A stretch of 64,000 nucleotides of DNA, from assembly GCA_023375785.1 (NCBI GenBank), contig SZWC01000029.1, positions 508,353-572,352 on the forward strand. The letters run 5' to 3'. Positions 22,801 through 35,225 of this stretch are shown here, in pieces; the first letter of the stretch is position 1, and each line of letters begins with the position of its first letter. A model generated the notes under the pieces. That model was not told the DNA's origin, searched no databases, and saw nothing but the letters and a program-made list of their open reading frames with translations. A program made the position numbers and the translations under genes. The stretch is from Penium margaritaceum (taxonomy: Eukaryota > Streptophyta > Zygnematophyceae > Desmidiales > Peniaceae).

Positions 22801-25100
22801 GGTTTCTGTGACCAGGCTTTGGTTTCTGTGATCCGGCTTTAGTTTCTGTGACATGGCTCTGGTTTTTGTGACACGGCTTTGGTTTCTGTGACCCGGCTGT
22901 GGTTTCTGTGACCCGGCTTTGGTTTTTGTGACCTGGCTTTTGTTTATGTGACCTGGATTTGGTTTCTGTGACCCAGCTTTGGTTTCTGTGACCCGGCTTC
23001 GGTGTCTATGACCCGGCTTTGGTTTTGTGACCCGTCTTTGGTTTTAATGACCCGGCTTTGGTGTCAGGGACCCGGCTTTTGTTTCTGTGACCCAGCTTTG
23101 GTTTCTGTGACCCGGCTTTGGTTTCTATGACCCCGCGTTCGTTTCTGTGACCTGGCTTTGGTTTTTGTGACCCGGCTCTGGTTCTGTGACTTGGCTTTGG
23201 TTCATCTGACCTGGCTTATGTTTATTTGATCCGGCTTTGGATTCTGTGTCCCGGCTTTGGTTCCTGTGACCCGGCTTTGGTTTCTATGACCAGGCTTTGG
23301 TTTAGGTGCTCCGGCTTTGGTTTCTGTGACCCGGTTTTAGTTTCTGTGACCCGGCTTTGGTTTCTGTGACCCGGCTTTGGTTTCTATGACCCCGCTTTGG
23401 TTTCCGTGACCAGGCTATGGTACCTATGACCCGGCTTTGGTTTGTGTGACCCGGCTTTGGTTTTTGTGATCAGGCTTTGGCTTCTGTGACCCGGCTTTGG
23501 TTTCTGTGACCCGACTTTGGTTTCTGTGACCGTACTTTGCTTTCTGTGACCCGGCTTTGGTTTCTGTGAACCGGCTTTCGTGTCTCTGACCTGGCTTTGG
23601 TTTCTGTGACCCGGCTTCGGTTTGTGTGACCCAGCTTTGCTTTCTGTGACCCGGCTTTGTTTTCCGTGACTTGGCTTTTGTTTATGTGACGCGGCTTTGG
23701 TTTTTGTGATCTGGATTTGGTTGCTGTGACCCGGCTTTGGTTTCTGTGACCTGGCTTTGGTTTCAACGACCCGGCTTTGGTTTATGTGACCCGGCTTTGG
23801 TTTCCGTGACCCGGCTTTGATTTATGTGACCCGGGTTTGGTTTTTGTGACCCGGCTTTGGTTTCTATGACCCGGTTTTGGTTACTGTGACCCGGCTTTGG
23901 TTTCTATGACCCGGCTTTGTTTTTGTGATCCGGCTTTGGTTTTAATGACCCGGCTTTTGTTTCTGGGACCCGGCTTTGGTTTCTGTGACCCGGCTTTGGT
24001 TTATGTGACCCGGCTTTGGTCTCTATGACCCCACTTTGGTTTCTGTGACCTGGCTTGGTTTCTGTGACCCGGCTTTGGTTCTGTGACCTGGCTTTGGTTG
24101 CTGTGACGCGACTCATGTTTCTGTGATCGGGCTTTGGATTCTGTGACCCGCCTTTGGTTTCTGTGACCCGGCTTTGGTTCGTATGACAGAGCTTTGGTTT
24201 ATGTGCTCCGGCTTTGGTTCGTTGACCTGGCTTTGGTTTCTATGACCCGGTTTTGGTTTTTGTGATCCGGTTTTGGTTTCTATGACCCGGCTTTGGTTTC
24301 TGTGACACAGCTTTGGTTTCCGTGACCCTGCTTTGGTTTCTATGACCCCGCTTTGGTTTCAGTGACCCGGCTTTGGTTTCTGTGACCCGGCTTTGGTTTG
24401 TGTAACCCGGCTATGGTTTCTGTGACCCGACTTTTGTTTTTGTGACCCGGCTTTGGTTTCTGTGACCCGGATTTGGGTTCTGTGAACCGGCTTTCGTCTC
24501 TCTCACCTGGCTTTGGTTTCTGTGATCCAACTTTGATTTGTGTGATCCGGCTTTGCTTTCTGTGGTCCGGCTTTGAGTTCCGTGACTCAGCTTTTGTTTC
24601 TGTGACCCGGTTTTGGTTTCTGTGACCCGGCTTTGGTTGCTGTGACCGTGCTTTGGTTTCTGTAACCAGGCTTTGGTTTCAATCAACCCGGCTTTGGTTT
24701 CTGTGACCCTGCTTTGGTTTCTATGTCCCCGCTTTGGTTTCTGTTACCCGCCTATGGTTTCTGTGACCCGGCTTTGGTTTGTGTGACCCGGCTTTGGTTT
24801 CTGTGACCCGACTTTGGTTTTTGTGACCCGGCTTTGGTTTTTGTGACACGGCTTTGGTTTCTGTGAACCAGCTTTCGTTTCTCTGACCTGGCTTTTGTTT
24901 CTGTGATCCGGCTTTGGTTTGTGTGACCATGCTTTGCTTTCTGTGACCCGTCTTTGTTTTCCGTGACTCGGCTTTTGTTTCTGTGACCCGGTTTTGGTTT
25001 CTTTGACCCAGCTTTGGTTGCTGTGACCGGGCTTTGGTTTCTGTAACCCGGCTTTGGTTTCAATGACCCGGCTTTGGTTTCTGTGACCCGGCTTTGGTTT

Positions 25101-25880
25101 CTCTGACCCGGCTTTGGTTTCTCTGACCCGGCTTTGGTTTCTCTGACCCGGCTTTGGTTTCTCTGACCCGGCTTTGGTTTCTCTGACCCGGCTTTGGTTT
25201 CTCTGACCCGGCTTTGGTTTCTCTGACCCGGCTTTGGTTTCTCTGACCCGGCTTTGGTTTCTCTGACCCGGCTTTGGTTTCTCTGACCCGGCTTTGGTTT
25301 CTCTGACCCGGCTTTGGTTTCTCTGACCCGGCTTTGGTTTCTCTGACCCGGCTTTGGTTTCTCTGACCCGGCTTTGGTTTCTCTGACCCGGCTTTGGTTT
25401 CTCTGACCCGGCTTTGGTTTCTCTGACCCGGCTTTGGTTTCTCTGACCCGGCTTTGGTTTCTCTGACCCGGCTTTGGTTTCTCTGACCCGGCTTTGGTTT
25501 CTCTGACCCGGCTTTGGTTTCTCTGACCCGGCTTTGGTTTCTCTGACCCGGCTTTGGTTTCTCTGACCCGGCTTTGGTTTCTCTGACCCGGCTTTGGTTT
25601 CTCTGACCCGGCTTTGGTTTCTCTGACCCGGCTTTGGTTTCTCTGACCCGGCTTTGGTTTCTCTGACCCGGCTTTGGTTTCTCTGACCCGGCTTTGGTTT
25701 CTCTGACCCGGCTTTGGTTTCTCTGACCCGGCTTTGGTTTCTCTGACCCGGCTTTGGTTTCTCTGACCCGGCTTTGGTTTCTCTGACCCGGCTTTGGTTT
25801 CTCTGACCCGGCTTTGGTTTCTCTGACCCGGCTTTGGTTTCTCTGACCCGGCTTTGGTTTCTCTGACCCGGCTTTGGTTT
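25101..25880 (+). repeat. Homogeneous block: 39 identical 20-bp units
   Basis: Thirty-nine consecutive copies of CTCTGACCCGGCTTTGGTTT without a single difference, 780 bp, set in an array where neighbouring units normally differ. The CTCTGAC variant is scarce elsewhere. Perfect uniformity points to very recent expansion of one unit by slippage, rolling-circle-type amplification or unequal exchange, or to an assembly artefact. It produces the long minus-strand open frame 24744-26267. Confidence 0.97.
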
Positions 25881-27087
25881 TTTTGATCCGGCTTTGGTTT
25901 CTACGACCCGGCTTTGGTTTTGTGACCTGTCTTTGGTTTTAATGACCCGGCTTTGGTTTCTGGGACCCGGCTTTGGTTTCTGTGACCCGGCTTTGGTTTC
26001 TGTGACCCGGCTTTGGTTTCTTTGACCCCGCTTTGGTTTCTGTGACCTGGCTCTGGTTTCTGTGACCCGGCTCTGGTTCTGTGACCTGTCTTTGGTTGCT
26101 GTGACCCGTCTCATGTTTCTGTGATCCGGCTTTTGATTCCGTGTCCCGGCTTTGGTTTCTATGACCCGGCTTTGGTTCCTATGACCGGGCTTTGGTTCAT
26201 GTGATCCGGCTTTGGTTCGTTCACTCGGCTTTGGTTTCTGTGACCCGGTTTTGGTTTCGATGATCAAGCTTTGGTTTCTGTGACCCGGCTTTGGTTTCTG
26301 TGACCTGGCTTTGGTTTCTGTGACCCGGCTTTGGTTTCTATGACCCGGCTTTGGTTTTTGTGACCCAGCTTTGGTTTTTGTGACCCGGCTTTGGCTTCTC
26401 TGACCCGGCTTTGGTTTCTGTGACCCGGCTTTGGTTTCTATGACCCGGCTTTGGTTTTTGTAATCTGACGTTGGTTTTTCTGACCGGCTTTGGTTTTTGT
26501 GATCCGGCTTTAATTTTTGTGACTCGTCTTTGGTTTCTGTGACCCGGCTTTGGACTCTCTGTCACCCGGCTTTGGTTTCTCTGACCCGGCTTTGGTTTTT
26601 TTGATCCAGCTTTGGTTTTTGTGACCCGGCTTTGGCTTCTGTGACCCGGCTTTGGTTTCTGTGACCCCACTTTGGTTTTTGTGACTCTACTTTGCTTTTA
26701 GTGACCTGGCTTTGGTTTCTGTGAACTGGCTTTCATTTCTCTGACCTGGATTTGGTTTCTGTGACCCGGCTTTGGTTTGTGTGACCCGGCTTTGCTTTCT
26801 CTGACCCGGCTGTATTTTCCATGACTCGGCTTTTGTTTCTGTGACCCGGCTTTGGTTTTTGTGATCAGGCTTTGATTGCTGTGATCCGGCTTTGATTTCT
26901 GTGACCCGGCTTTGATTTCAATGGAACGGCTTTGGTTTCTATGTCCTGGCTTTGGTTTCTGTGACCCGGCATTGATTTCCGTGACTCAGGTTTGGTTTTT
27001 GTGACCCGGCTTTCGTCTATGTGATCCGGCTTTGGTTACTGTGACCCAGCTTTGGACCCTCGGTGACCCAGATTTGGTTTGTGTGAC

Positions 27088-28214
27088 CAAAGCCGGGTCA
27101 CAGAAACCAAAGCCAGGTCACAGAGGGTCCAAAGCTGGGTCACAGAAACCAAAGCCGGGTCAGAGAAACCAAAGCCGGGTCACAAAAACCAAAGCCGGGT
27201 CATAGAAACGAAAGCCGGGTCACATAAACCAAAAGCCAATCACAGAAATCAAAGCCGGGTCACAGAAACCAAAGCCTGTTCACATAAACCAAAGCTGGGT
27301 CACAGCTACCAAAGCCAGGTCACAGAAACAAAAGCCAGGTCACAGAAACCAAAACTGGGTCATAGAAACCAACCCCGGGTCACATAAACAAAACCCAGGT
27401 CACAGAAACCAGAGCCGGGTCACATAAACCAAAGCCGTGTCATAGAAACCAAAGCCGGGTCACAAAAACCAAAGACGGGTTATAGAAACCAAAGCCAGGT
27501 CACAACAACAAATGCCGGGTCACAAAAACCAAAGCCGGGTCACAAAAACCAAAGACGGGTCACAAAAACCTGAGTAGGGTCACAGAAACCAAAGCCGGGT
27601 CACAGAAGCCAATGCCGGGTCACAGAAACCAAAGCCGGGTAACAGAAACCAAAGCCGGGTCACAGAATCCAAAGCCAGATCACAGAGGGTCCAAAGCTGG
27701 GTCACAGAAACCAAAGATGAGTCACAGAAACCAAAGCTGGGTCACGAAAACCAAAGCCAGGTCATATAAACCAAAGCCAGGTCACAGAAACCAAAGCCGG
27801 GTCACAGGGGGTTTAAAGCCGGGTCACAGAAACCAGAGATGAGTCACACAAACCAAAGCTGGATCACAGAAACCAGAGCCGGGTCACAAAAACCGAACCC
27901 GGATTACAAAAAACCAAAGCCGGGTCACAAAAACCAAAGCCGGGTCAGAGAAACCAAAGCCAGGTGACAGAGGGTCCAAAGCCGGGTCACAGAAACCAAA
28001 GACGAGTCACAAAAACTAAAGCTGGATCAGGAGAACCAAAGCCGGGTCACAAAAACCAAACCCGGATGACAAAAACCAAAGCCGGGTCATAGAAACCAAA
28101 GCCGGGTCACAGAAACCAAAGCCGGGTCACAGAAACCAAAGCCGGGTCACACAAACAAAAGCCGGGCCACAATAACCAAAACTGGGTCACAGAAACCACA
28201 GTCGGGTCACACAA
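27088..28214 (-). repeat. 20-bp satellite, inverted orientation (copy B)
   Basis: About 56 inverted units. The switch reads GTGTGACCAAAGCCGGG, the same arrangement as at 3969, and the AGAGGGTCCAAAGC variant recurs. The end ACCACAGTCGGGTCACACAA matches the end of the copy A inverted array apart from one base. Confidence 0.97.
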
Positions 28215-30902
28215 AGTGCGTGGAAGTGCGTATAAGTACGTGTAAGTGCGTGTAAGTGCGTGTAAATGCGTGTAACTGCGTGTAACTGTGTGAAAGTGAG
28301 TCTAAGTGTGTATAAGTGCATGTAAGTGCATGTAATTGATATAAGTGCGTATGAGTGTGTGTAAGTACGTGTAAGTGCGTGGAAGTGCATATAAGTGTGT
28401 GTAAGTACGTGTAAGTACGTGTAAGTGCGTGTAAGTGCGTGTAAGTACGTGTAAGTACATGTAAGTGCGTGTAAGTGTGTGTAACTGCGTGTAACTACCT
28501 GTAAGTGCATGTAAGGTCATGTAAGTGCGTGTAAGTGTGTGTAAGTACATGTAAGTGGGTGTAAGTGCTTGTACTTGCGTGTAAGTGCGTATAAGTGCGT
28601 GTAAGTGTATGTAACTGCGTGTAACTGCGTGTAACTACGTGTAAGTATGTGTAAGTGCGAGTAAGTGTGTATAAGTGCGTGTAAGGACGAGTAAGTGCGT
28701 GTACGTGATGTAAGTGCGTATAAATGTGTAAATGCGTGTAAGTACATGTAAGTGTGTGTAAGTACATGTAAGTGCATGTAAGTGTGTGTAAGTGTGTATA
28801 AGTGCGTGTAAGTGTGTGTAAGTGTGTGTAAGTGTATGTAAGTGCGTGTAAGTGCGTGTAAGTCGGTGTAAGTACGTGTAAGTATTTGTATGTGCGTGTA
28901 AGTATGTGTGATTACGTGTAAGTGTGTGTAAGTTTGTGTAAGTATGTGTAAAAGCGTGTAAGTGCAATTAACTGTTAACAAGTGCGTGTAAGTACGTGTA
29001 AGTACATGCAAGTGTGTGTAAGTGCGTGTAATTGTGTGCAAGTACGTGTAAGTGCGTGTAAGTATGTGTAAGTGCGTGTAAGTACGTGTAAGTGCGTGTA
29101 AGTGCGTGTAAGTGCGTGTAAGTGCGTGTAAGTGCGTGTAAGTGCGTATAAGTGTATGTAAGTGCGTGTAATGGCGTATAAGTATGTGTAAGTACATGCA
29201 AGTGTGTGTAAGTGTGTGTAAGTGTGTGTAAGTGCATGTAAGTGCGTGTAAGTGTATACAACTGCGTGTCAGTGTGTAAAAGTGCGTGTAAGTGCGTGTA
29301 CGTACGTGTAAGTACGTCTAAGTGTGTGTAAGTGCATGTAAGTTTGTTTAAGTCTGTGTAAGTGCGTATAATTGCGTGTAAGTGTGTGTAAGTATGTGTA
29401 AGTACGTGTAAGTGCGTGTAAGTGTGTGTAAGTTTGTGTAAGTGCGTGTAAGTTAGTGTAAGTGCGAGTGAGTACATGTAAGTGCATGTAAGTGTTTGTA
29501 ATTACGTGTAAGTGCCTGTAAGTACGTTTAAGTTTGTGTAAGCACGTATAAGTAGGTGTAAGTGCAATTAACTGGGTGTAAGTGCATGTAAGTGCGTATA
29601 AGTGCGTGCTAGAGCGTGTAAGTGCGTGTAAGTGTGTGCAAGTATGTGTAAGTGCGTGTAAGTGCGTGTAAGTGTGTGTAAGAGCATGTAAGTGCATGTA
29701 AATGCGTGTAAGTGCGTGTAAGTGCGTGTAAGTGCGTATAAGTGCGTATGCGTGCGTGTAAGTACGTTTAAGTAGGTGTAAGTGAATGTAAGTATAGGTA
29801 AGTGAGTGTAACTGCGGGTACGTGCGTGTAAGTACGTGTATGTGTGTGTACGTGCGCGTAAGTGCGTGTAATTGTGTTTACGTGCGCGTAAGTGCGTGTA
29901 AGTACGTGTAAGTACTTGTTAGTATGTGTAAGTGCATGTAAGTACGTATCAGTGCGTGTAACTGTGTGTAAGTGCGTGTAAGTGTGTATAAGTGCGTGTA
30001 AGTGCATGTAACTGCGTGTAAGTGCGTATAAGTGTGTGTAAGTATGTGTAAGTGTGTGTAAGTGCATGTCAGTGTGTGTAAGTACGTGTAAGTGTGTGTA
30101 AGTGCATGTAAGTATGTGTATGTACGTGTAAGTGCATACATGTGTGTATAACTCTGTATAACTGTGTGTAAGTGCGTGTGAGTGTATGTAAGTGCGTGTA
30201 AGTGTATGTAAGTACATGTAAGTGGGTGTAAGTGCTTGTAATTGTGTACAAGTGCGTGTAAGTGCGTGTAAGTGCGTGTAACAGCGTGTAACTGCGAGTA
30301 ACTGCGTGTAAGTATGTGTAAGTGCGTGTAAGTGTATGTAAGTGCGTGTTAGTGTGTGTAAGTGCGGGTAAGTGCATGTAAGTACATGTAAGTGTATGTA
30401 AGTGTTTGTAAGTGCGTGTAAATACGTGTAAGTGCGTGTACGTATGTGTAAGTTTGTGTAAGTATGTGTAAGTGCGTGTACATGCAAATAGCTGTGTGTA
30501 AGTTTGTATAAGTGCGTATAAGTACATGTAAGAGCGTGTAAGTACGTGTAAGTGTGTGCATGTATGTGTAAGTGTGTGTAAGTGCGTGTAAGTGCGTATA
30601 AGTGCATGTAAGTGCATGTAAGTGCGTGTAAGTGCGTGTAAGTGCGTGTAAGTGCATGTAAGTGCATGTAAGTGTGTGTAAGTGCGTGCAAGTGCCTGTA
30701 AGTGCGTGTAAGTATGTATTAGTACGTGTAAGTACGTGTAAGTACGTGTAAGTACGTGTAAATGCATGTAACTGTGCGTAAGTACGTGTAAGTGCATATA
30801 AGTGTGTGTAAGTGCATGTAACTGTGTGTAAGTGCATATAAGTGTGTGTAATTACGTGTAAGTGTGTGTAAGTGCATATAAGTATGTCTATGTATGTGTA
30901 AG
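28215..30902 (+). repeat. 10-bp satellite, forward orientation (copy B)
   Basis: About 270 units of the AGTGCGTGTA family. It is collinear with copy A at a constant offset: the GTGCGTGTACGTGATG landmark lies at 28695 here and 6121 in copy A, and the 20/10-bp junctions at 28215 and 5641, both 22574 bp apart; GCAATTAAC lies at 28964 and 6381. It stops at the left edge of the retroelement after 2.7 kb, whereas copy A continues for 8.0 kb. Confidence 0.97.
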
Positions 30903-30994
30903 GTACGACCCTGACACCAACCACAAGACCAGCAGCAACAATCCCACCGCGGTCGAGTTCCGCGGAACGAACACCAACGCAGGCCACGCCACTT

Positions 30995-33334
30995 GTGGCC
31001 AAATCACCAGGCTCGTCGCGCCAAGGCCCGGCCACAAGCACACCAACGCGGATCGTCAAACGTATTGAGCCAGCGGTAGGAGCCACGCAAGCAGTGGCAA
31101 GAACAACCGCCATCCCAACACCAAGCCCGCGAGGTGAAGCTCGAACCCTGGTTACCCCAGTCCCCTCCCCTGCCACGACGGCGCTCTCTCACTCGCCGCC
31201 GACCTCGCGTGGCAGTCCAACTCGGCAACCCGCACGCCCCCTGCTGGGCACAAGAACCGTGATGGAGGGAGCGAGAACGTATCTCGAGGAAAGCTCGGGA
31301 GACAGCGAAGAGCAGCCCAAGGAAGCCCTGCTGCTCGAGGTGGTAAGCAGCGTCATGCTCCAGCTGCTGACAGAAATTCCGGAAGTGGTCCGCGCAAAAT
31401 TCAAGGATTCACTGTTCGGCATGATGTGGCAGGTAGTACTAAAGGGAGCAGCCACGGGGTTGCTAGCCCTCGGAGTGCATGAGAGGCAGGTGCTCCTGCT
31501 GGAGACGGCAGGCGCTGAGTGCCTTGTTTTGGCACTACGGGATAGCCTGAACATCAAACCAGGGATGGCCAGTGACATGACAGGCGTCGCGGAACTACTG
31601 GATACCGAACAGGCGGACCCATCACTGGAAGCCGCTCGAGAATGGTGGAACAGGGTGCGGAAGGACCAGCGCAGCAGTCCAGAAAGACGGTACGTACACC
31701 TGCTCCAGGAGAGGGCCAGAGCACTCATCCTGTACCATGTGAATGACGAGGGACCTGCATCGGCAGAGGCACCGCGGAGAAGGTCCGCGGCAGATGAGTC
31801 GAGGTGGGGATATTTGCTTAACCTCGTCTATGCCAGATGGAGCGTTCAGTACCCACAAGAAGAAAGATCGCGACTTGCGGACACCCAGTGACCTGAGGGA
31901 TGCTGGATGGACGCCATGGAAAAATGATGGACGCAGACACTCCATAATGATATACGCACGAGGGTAGTGGCAGCGGTTGCAGAGACACACTGGACTATGG
32001 TTCAAGGAGAGGGACTGAACCTCAAGCAGGAAGAGGTGCGGCACTGGGCTAAGGAGGCAGCAAAAATATGCCAAGAGGACAAAAGCAGGAGGGATGCGGA
32101 GGTGGAGGAGGCTCGCAAATACGCCCAGCCCTCCCCTCAGCTGCAGCAGATGCAGGAATGCATGCGGAAGGAATGGGAGGAAGAGGCAGCCGAGTCAGAG
32201 CGGGTGGCCGCAGAAGGCGCGGAGAAGGAAGCCCAATTGGCTAAGGAACGGGACGCGGCGGCTAAGAGAGACAAGGAAACTACAAAAGAACTCATAAGGG
32301 AAATCATGGGGGAAGCAGAAGCAGCGGCGGCAGCAGCAGTGGCAGAAGATATAGCAGCAGCAGCAGAAGCGGTGAAAGTGGAGACAATTGCAGCAGCAAC
32401 AGAAGCGGCAAAAGCAAAGGCAAAGGCAGCAGCAGTAGCGGCAGCGGAGGCAACAGTGAAAGCAACAGACAAGGCAGCAAAGGCAGCATCCACGGAGGCA
32501 CAGGTAGCAACAGAAACACAAGCAACCACGGAGGCGGCCAAAGTGGGAGCCCGTAGTACAGCAACGGAGGCAGCAAAGGAAGCAACAATACATAGGACCA
32601 CGAAACAGGCAGGAGCCGAAGGAGAGCAGATGGCGAGGAGGTACAAGGCTGGCGTCAAGCGCTACTGCCCGGAGCCATCTGCTAGCTCCCTACGGCGGAA
32701 GGCACACCTTCAGGCCCGCGCGGCGGCAGTGGTGCGGAAAGCAGCAGCGACGCTGAGCCAGACCAGAACAACAGCGCTGGCAGACACCAGTCAAAGTGAG
32801 GAGCCGGCACGGACATTCCCGGAGGAGACAACTCCTGCTCCAAAAGGAAAGAGGAAGGCAGAAGAGGAAACGGTCGCGGAGCTATGGAAAGAGAAACAAC
32901 CTCGGGTACGCAAAGGCCCCAGCCCCGGCGTAATCCCGGAATAGTTGGCGCAGGCCCAGCGGGAGGCCGCACAGGTAGCGGAACTTCTGATGGCGGTACT
33001 CCGCACATTACACTTGCCTGTGGAGATGATGCCGGCTCCACTACGGCATGTCTTGGGAGAGGCCGCAACAGCAGGTGCACGCAATGGAACGGAAAGGAGG
33101 GGACGCGCGGAGAAAGAGGCGGTGATGGTGGTTTCCAAAATCAGTGAGTCACCGGGAGACTCGGAAGAGGAACAACCCCTCATACGCAGCCAGGGATTAC
33201 TGTGGGCTCCAAGAACGGCTCTACACAGGAAGGAGGAGGTAATTGAGCTGCACCGCGCTGTTGGACGCGGCAGACGCCCGAGCGGCCCCGCTGAGAGCAG
33301 GCTGCAAGAGCAGTGGGATGAAGGAGAGCTTTGA
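30995..33334 (+). pseudogene. Gag-like / structural region of the retroelement
   Basis: Plus-strand coding-like region at the 5' side of the element. The first part begins with a Pro/Ser/Thr/Arg-rich low-complexity segment, followed by a predicted helical stretch with Leu- and Val-rich segments (around LLLEVVSSVMLQLLTEI). The middle part is strongly Ala/Lys/Glu-rich and should form a long coiled coil, followed by a basic, Pro-rich tail. I see no CCHC zinc knuckle and cannot match it to a named Gag family. Assignment to a structural protein rests on its position upstream of the integrase and its composition. It could also be an accessory protein of the element. Treated as fossil coding sequence. 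Confidence 0.5.
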
Positions 33335-33539
33335 GCGGTCGGAAGCCTTCGGCTCTTCCCTGCACCTGACCCTTGGGACAGAGAGCCACCGGTCTATGAT
33401 GAAGAGAACTGCAAGGAGTTCGAGGTGATGAAAGCGGAGCAGGATGGGAGACGAGCGTGCAGATTGCCGGCAAGAGTGCGAGAGACGAAGCGAAAGCCCA
33501 AAGAAGCAGTGACAAGAAAAAGCGGGGAGGAAGGGGCCC

Positions 33540-34830
33540 ATGGAAACACAAGACTGGCGGATCTGGCAGACCGCCCACATCCTTCTCCGGGCCAGCAGCA
33601 AGGAACAGCAAAAGGCGGAGGCGCAGAAGGTGTACGCGGACCTAGAAGTACGGCTGGGGGTGGAATTCGACCGCAGGAAAAAGGACGACCTAGCTCGCCT
33701 GTGTGAGCAGTATGCCTGGGAGGACAGTCGACTTTGGAGGATAACTCCGCGTGTCTTGTGGGTGTCCCCGCCAACGTTGCAGAAGGCACTTGTGGAGGCT
33801 TACCACCGCCATCATCACACTGGCGTGCAGGCACTGAAAGATCGCCTGACGCCCATCATTCACATGCCGAACCTGGCGGCTATCGTCAAAGATGTGGTAC
33901 AACACTGCGCCCCCTGCGAACGAGCGCGGAAAACCACGCCGCGGGGCCAGCCGCTGTTCCAACCCTCCCTTATCGGCAAGCCGTTGGAAAAGATTATCAT
34001 CGACTTCCACGGCCTCCGCGCACATCGCGACCAAGGAAACCAATACTGGATTGCAGCGGTGGACCACTTCACGAAGTATCTCTGGGTCCGCGCTGTGTCC
34101 AACAAGAGTTCAGCCCCCGCGGCGAGGTTCATTTGCAAGGAAATCTTCTACCGCTTTGGTGGCTGCAGCGTGGTGCACAGCGACAACGGCACGGAGTTCA
34201 TGGGGGCCTTCTTAGAGGAACTGGAGGAGTGGGGGGTCCGCCACGTGCACTCCGGGCGGTACCGGCCAGAGTCACAAGGGCAAGTGGAGCGGGTGCACGA
34301 CATACTAGAAAGGGCAGTGGCAACCGCGGAGGGCAGCAGCTAGACTGAGAAGCTGAGGAAAATGGCTCACTTCATCAACACGACACCCAGCCGAGCAACC
34401 TCTTTCTCACCCTACATGCTACTCTTTGGAAAACCACCGCGTGTGGCAATGGGCATGCCCCAAAAGTCGCTGGGGCTACCGCTTGCTCCGGAGGAGCAAG
34501 AGAAACTCTCGGAGGATGAGAAGGACAAGGCGGTCGCGGAATGGTTCCACGAGCGCTGCGAACGGACAAAGGCCATGCGGGCAGAGGCGCGGTTGAGAGG
34601 TTTGGTCGCTGCGTGACACATATGTGACGCGGCAAACCGACGGCTGAATCATGGGCCCATCAAGGAAGGCCACCTGGTGTATCTCCGCCCCTTCCCCAGC
34701 GCCGGGAGAGTGGCAGGGGAGCCGCGGGAGGTGTACCGCGTGGCTAGCGTGGAGGCGGGGCAAGTGTAGCTGGAGGGACCGGAGGGGTTCAGCGACCGCA
34801 GCTACCCAGCCACGGAATTTGTGCTGCTGC
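33540..34830 (+). pseudogene. Integrase region of the retroelement
   Basis: Best-recognised part of the element. It shows an H2C2 integrase zinc-binding segment (YHRHHHTG ... HCAPC, about 33795-33920), then an rve/DDE core with the IIIDFHG, HSDNGTEF and SQGQVERVH motifs (about 33975-34290), then FINTTPSRATSFSPYMLLFG, typical of the end of Gypsy-type integrase cores, and a GHLVYLRPFP-like stretch near 34670 resembling the C-terminal SH3-like (GPY/F) domain. In intact relatives this enzyme inserts the cDNA into the host chromosome. The order of domains fits Metaviridae. The copy here is decayed and treated as a fossil. Confidence 0.85.
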
Positions 34831-35225
34831 CACCTGCATGGCAGACGCACATCCCCGGGGGAGGAGGTCGCCTACCACCTCTGGGGCAGCGGAAGGGCTC
34901 GAGGGGATGGAGAGCGGAAGAGGTGCTATACATCTGCGAAGGGCAGGTGTCACGCCAAGAGCAAGAATGGAGCCAGGAAGCAGAGGAGGTTGAGGAAGAG
35001 GAGTCCGATGTCCGCGAACTTGCCGCGGAGGAGGTGCAGAAGGAATAACAGCACGAGCCGCGGAGGCGGGAGCAACAGCAGGAGCAGCAAGAGAAGGGAC
35101 GGAAAGAGCAGGGAAAGTCGCGGGACCAGGGAAAGGAGTCTCACGGCAGACCTGAGTCTCAGCCCAAGCGGACTCCAACGGGAGTATCCCTGCAGCTACC
35201 CCAGAAGGTACCACCGCTGACAAGG

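Larger units (their letters stand above)
18706..27087 (+). repeat. 20-bp satellite, forward orientation (copy B)
   Basis: About 419 units of the same ACCCGGCTTTGGTTTCTGTG family as at the window start. From about 22000 it follows the variant order of copy A. It contains the homogeneous block at 25101-25880 and shorter duplications near 21.7-22.8 kb. The end, TTGGACCCTCGGTGACCC then GTGTGAC, matches the copy A end before 3969. Long minus-strand open frames (for example 24744-26267) are repeat artefacts. Confidence 0.97.

Noticed and set aside
24744-26267. 507-codon minus-strand frame with a Lys/Pro/Gln/Arg repeat
   Set aside because: Its length is caused by 39 identical 20-bp units. Three units make a 20-codon period without a stop.
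1-30902. CRISPR array
   Set aside because: Repeats are directly adjacent with no unique spacers, and the setting is eukaryotic.
30862-31068. Small open frame bridging the 10-bp array and the retroelement
   Set aside because: It begins in satellite and runs across the junction, so it is accidental.
30903-31600. Left LTR or terminal inverted repeat of the element
   Set aside because: I compared the left edge with both ends of the 37325-37982 candidate LTR and found no matching sequence in either orientation.
32137-32658. Minus-strand Ala/Ser/Leu-rich and Cys-rich frames
   Set aside because: They are shadows of the Ala-rich coiled-coil coding region on the plus strand.
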